A DNA stretch of 6,943 nucleotides from Pseudomonadota bacterium. GTDB taxonomy: Bacteria > Desulfobacterota > Syntrophia > Syntrophales > JADFWA01. The notes beneath the pieces are model-generated. The model was not told where the DNA came from. It saw nothing but the letters and a program-made list of their open reading frames with translations, and made no database searches. How positions within the stretch are numbered: the stretch's first letter is position 1; the number at the start of each line of letters is the position of its first letter. Position numbers and translations under genes: made by a program. Shown piece after piece: positions 4,685 through 6,943 of the stretch. Location of the stretch: positions 1-6,943 of the forward strand of contig JAUVKS010000101.1 of NCBI GenBank assembly GCA_030596145.1, written 5' to 3'.

Positions 4685-6943
4685 GTAACTCTGGTCGCTA
4701 TCTTGAAAAATGGTGCCCGTTTTTATTATCCGCGCCGTCTTTACCACGTCATTATCCAGGCCGAAAATGTGTGCAAGTATTTCGGACGGCCTGACTCCCC
4801 CCTCTTTTCCGAAAAAGAGAGTTGCCTTGATCCTGTCATCTTTTCTGTCATAAAGAAGGGCATCTACAAGTGGACGTATGTTTTTTTCGGTACGTTTTCC
4901 TTTCTTTTCTCTTGATATAATAAATTTGTCCGAACTGAGAAAGGTTTCTATCTTTTCCTCCAATAATCCCCCCTTTTGTAAAGGGGGGTAAGGGGGGATT
5001 TTCTCAGGAAGAACAATCTCATATTTGAACCCTGTTATAATCCTGGAGAGTGAAACCGTATTTGGCGATATTTCTCTGACATTCATAATTTTCAGCCCGG
5101 AAGGGAGAAAGGAATTTATTTTTTGAGCGAGTCTTTCCGTATCTTCGCCTGGGCTTTCAATCTGAATATCTGCATATTCGTCGAAACTTTCCATTCCCAC
5201 AGAAGTCGCAAAGGGAAAGGATATCTTTGGATGTGGGTGAAAGCCTTCTGAATACATAAAGGAGAGGCCGCTTCGTTTTATCCCCCTTACAAGCGCGGAG
5301 GAAACCTCAAGATGGGACAAAAGACGTGAGATCCCCTCCTTGGCAAATCTGATCCTGAATCTCTTTCTATTTTTGGGTGTATCTTCGCTTTTCGTCTTCG
5401 ATTTTTCTTTTCCGGCGATATCTGTAATTTCTTTCGCTGTAATGTTTTTTATTTGATCATGGTCGCAGACACCGCAATTGTAGCACTTTCCATTACGGCA
5501 GTCCGGCGTCAATTCCTCCTCCAGAGATTTCCGGAGTTCACTTGCCAGGAAATTCTTGCTTATACCGGAGTCCACTCGATCCCAGGGTAGTTCCTCTGTG
5601 ATTTCCCGCTCCCGCAGGTAATCCTCGATTTCTATATCTGTTTCCCTTATGGCCTGTTCCCAAAGGTCAAACTCGAACCGGTCGCCCCAGCCGTCAAAGC
5701 GGCATCCCAGACGAAAGGCACTGTCCAAAAGCCCCCCCAGCCTTTCGTCACCCCTGGAAAATATCCCTTCCAGGAGACCCATACGCCCGTCATGCCATCT
5801 GATATTCAGATTCCTGTTCCTGATGTTTTTCTTGAAGAACTCCTGCCTCTCCAGTGTCTCATCGAGAGTTATCTGCCTCTTCCACTGAAACGGTGTATGG
5901 GGTTTCGGTATGAAGGTAGACATGCTTACGGTAACCTGCCTCTGGTTTTTCCCTTCACGAAGGACCCTGTAGGCAAGATCGACAGCACCCTCCAGGTCTT
6001 CCTTCCTTTCACCGGGAAGCCCGATCATGAAATAGAGCTTGATCGACCTCCAGCCGGCGTCAAAGACCTTTCTCGCAGTGGAAAGTAGATCTTCCTCGGT
6101 ATTGCCCTTGTTTATTACATTTCGCAGTCTTTGCGTTCCGGCCTCCGGCGCCAGTGTAAAGCTCGTTTTTCTGACCCGTTTTATTTCCTCTATCAATTTC
6201 TGTGTAAGGGTTTCCACCCTCATGGATGGAAGAGCCAGCGCCACTCTTCTCTCGTAATAGCGGTTCATCAATTCCGTAAGGAGGTATTCGATCATGGAAT
6301 AATCACCGGAGCTCAGGGATAAAAGCGATAGCTCGTCATGACCGGTTGAAGAGAGCATTTCCTGCGCCATCTTCTCCAGAACTTCCGGCGTCCTTTCTCT
6401 GATTGGTCGCCAGACCATCCCCGCCTGACAGAATCGACATCCTCGAGTGCAACCTCTTGCTATCTCCAGGGTAACACGGTCATGAATCGATTTCATCAAA
6501 GGTACCACAGGTTTTAAGGGAACCGCACATTGGTTAATGTCGGATACGATCCGCTTTTTTATTCTTTCTCCATGAATGTGCAGGGTGGGTACGTAAACAC
6601 CCTCAATCGTGGCAAGCGACTCGACAAGCCGTTCTCTGCTATGCCCTCTATCCTTTCCTTCTATCACGGCACGGGAGATCTCCAGAATCACCTCTTCCCC
6701 TTCTCCGATGACGAACGCGTCAAAGAATGCGGTGACCGGTGCAGGATTGAAGGCGCAGGGGCCTCCCGCGATGACCAGAGGTGATCCCCTTTTTCTATCT
6801 CTTGCATATATCGGAATGCCCCCAAGTTCGAGCATGTTCAGGACATTTGTGTAGGAGAGCTCATATTGGAGGGAAAATCCGACGATATCAAAATCCTTCA
6901 AGGGGGTATGTGATTCAAGAGAAGAGAGGGGAATATTATTTTT
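4679..6943 (-). CDS. Radical SAM protein (TIGR03960-like) fused to a DUF2344 (TIGR03936-like) domain, 5' end outside window
   Basis: The frame is open to the right edge, so 754 codons of the C-terminal part are visible. A TTG at 6901 could be mistaken for the start, but the upstream codons NNIPLSSLESHTPLKDFD match the family's conserved interior. Numbering from that TTG: the end of the N-terminal, B12-binding-like region (DIVGFSLQYELSYTNVLNML, GGPCAFNPAP, FVIGEGEE); the radical SAM core with the CxxxCxxC [4Fe-4S] cluster motif at Cys151, Cys155 and Cys158; LAPEAGTQRLR (250-260) and KLYFMIGLPGE (288-298); then a cysteine cluster CRNGKCYNCGVC (468-479), a probable metal site; then DUF2344 from about 514 (RFRIRFAKEGISRLLSHLE, YSEGFHPHPKISFPF). 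The family is often encoded beside rng, rplU and rpmA, and its substrate is not established; a role linked to RNA or the ribosome is inference from context. Residues 636-645 come from an inserted palindromic repeat. The stop codon lies in the direct repeat of a MITE-like element. Confidence 0.9.
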   Translation of the reverse strand, partial: KNNIPLSSLESHTPLKDFDIVGFSLQYELSYTNVLNMLELGGIPIYARDRKRGSPLVIAGGPCAFNPAPVTAFFDAFVIGEGEEVILEISRAVIEGKDRGHSRERLVESLATIEGVYVPTLHIHGERIKKRIVSDINQCAVPLKPVVPLMKSIHDRVTLEIARGCTRGCRFCQAGMVWRPIRERTPEVLEKMAQEMLSSTGHDELSLLSLSSGDYSMIEYLLTELMNRYYERRVALALPSMRVETLTQKLIEEIKRVRKTSFTLAPEAGTQRLRNVINKGNTEEDLLSTARKVFDAGWRSIKLYFMIGLPGERKEDLEGAVDLAYRVLREGKNQRQVTVSMSTFIPKPHTPFQWKRQITLDETLERQEFFKKNIRNRNLNIRWHDGRMGLLEGIFSRGDERLGGLLDSAFRLGCRFDGWGDRFEFDLWEQAIRETDIEIEDYLREREITEELPWDRVDSGISKNFLASELRKSLEEELTPDCRNGKCYNCGVCDHDQIKNITAKEITDIAGKEKSKTKSEDTPKNRKRFRIRFAKEGISRLLSHLEVSSALVRGIKRSGLSFMYSEGFHPHPKISFPFATSVGMESFDEYADIQIESPGEDTERLAQKINSFLPSGLKIMNVREISPNTVSLSRIITGFKYEIVLPEKIPPYPPLQKGGLLEEKIETFLSSDKFIISREKKGKRTEKNIRPLVDALLYDRKDDRIKATLFFGKEGGVRPSEILAHIFGLDNDVVKTARIIKTGTIFQDSDQSYS
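4965..5000. repeat. 36-bp palindromic repeat embedded in frame in a coding sequence
   Basis: The ends AATCCCCCCTT (4965-4975) and AAGGGGGGATT (4990-5000) are perfect 11-bp inverted repeats. An alternative internal stem pairs CCCCCCTTT (4968-4976) with AAAGGGGGG (4980-4988) around TGT. The 36 bp equal 12 codons and keep the radical SAM/DUF2344 frame open, giving IPPYPPLQKGGL on the minus strand. The composition (C6 and G6 runs) is unlike the flanking codons. Elements of the AATCCCCC...GGGGGATT type are familiar as intergenic repeats in many bacterial genomes; that recognition is from memory, not a search. Confidence 0.85.

Noticed and set aside
4638..4688. A 16-codon plus-strand frame MGKKERDVKDFWAGQE
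   Set aside because: It is too short to call and has no ribosome binding site. It could be a remnant of an element's coding region but cannot be supported.

Overview
The window is a bacterial chromosome segment of moderate GC content. The conserved core order (radical SAM/DUF2344 protein, rplU, rpmA, obgE, proB, all on the minus strand) has no prp/ysxB gene between rplU and rpmA, and L27 lacks an N-terminal extension. Together these fit a Gram-negative, Desulfobacterota-like (former Deltaproteobacteria) genome. That assignment is inference from gene order and protein flavour; no search was run.

Layout from left to right: (1) the start of a membrane permease running off the left edge (1-169, minus), preceded in its transcript by an ArsR-family repressor (234-578, minus). 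Its promoter has a perfect -35 box and a good -10 box and overlaps a perfect 7+7 palindrome, so this looks like a self-regulated metal or metalloid export unit. (2) A divergent gene for O6-alkylguanine-DNA alkyltransferase (814-1374, plus). (3) A convergent intergenic gap full of hairpins (1375-1474). (4) The minus-strand housekeeping block proB (1475-2620), obgE (2627-3637), rpmA (3871-4125) and rplU (4138-4449), with a textbook promoter (-35 TTGACA, 16 bp, -10 TATAAT) in front of rplU. (5) A large radical SAM protein fused to a DUF2344 domain (4679 to beyond the right edge, minus). The RNase G gene (rng) often found between this gene and rplU in related genomes is absent.

The core proteins look ordinary; the unusual material is small palindromic DNA. 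Every longer spacer carries one or more distinct hairpin repeats. A 36-bp palindromic repeat lies in frame inside the DUF2344 domain and is translated as the low-complexity peptide PPYPPLQKGG. The gap between rplU and the radical SAM gene holds a roughly 113-bp element with terminal inverted repeats, flanked by the 6-bp direct repeat TCAAGA. It looks like a MITE or an internally deleted insertion sequence that landed exactly on the radical SAM gene's stop codon, and the target duplication preserved that stop.

How the genes relate: rplU-rpmA-obgE-proB combine large-subunit ribosomal proteins, a ribosome-assembly GTPase and the first step of proline synthesis. The alkyltransferase repairs DNA alkylation damage, and the ArsR/permease pair is probably a stress-inducible export module. 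No tRNA, rRNA, CRISPR array or full-length transposase was seen.
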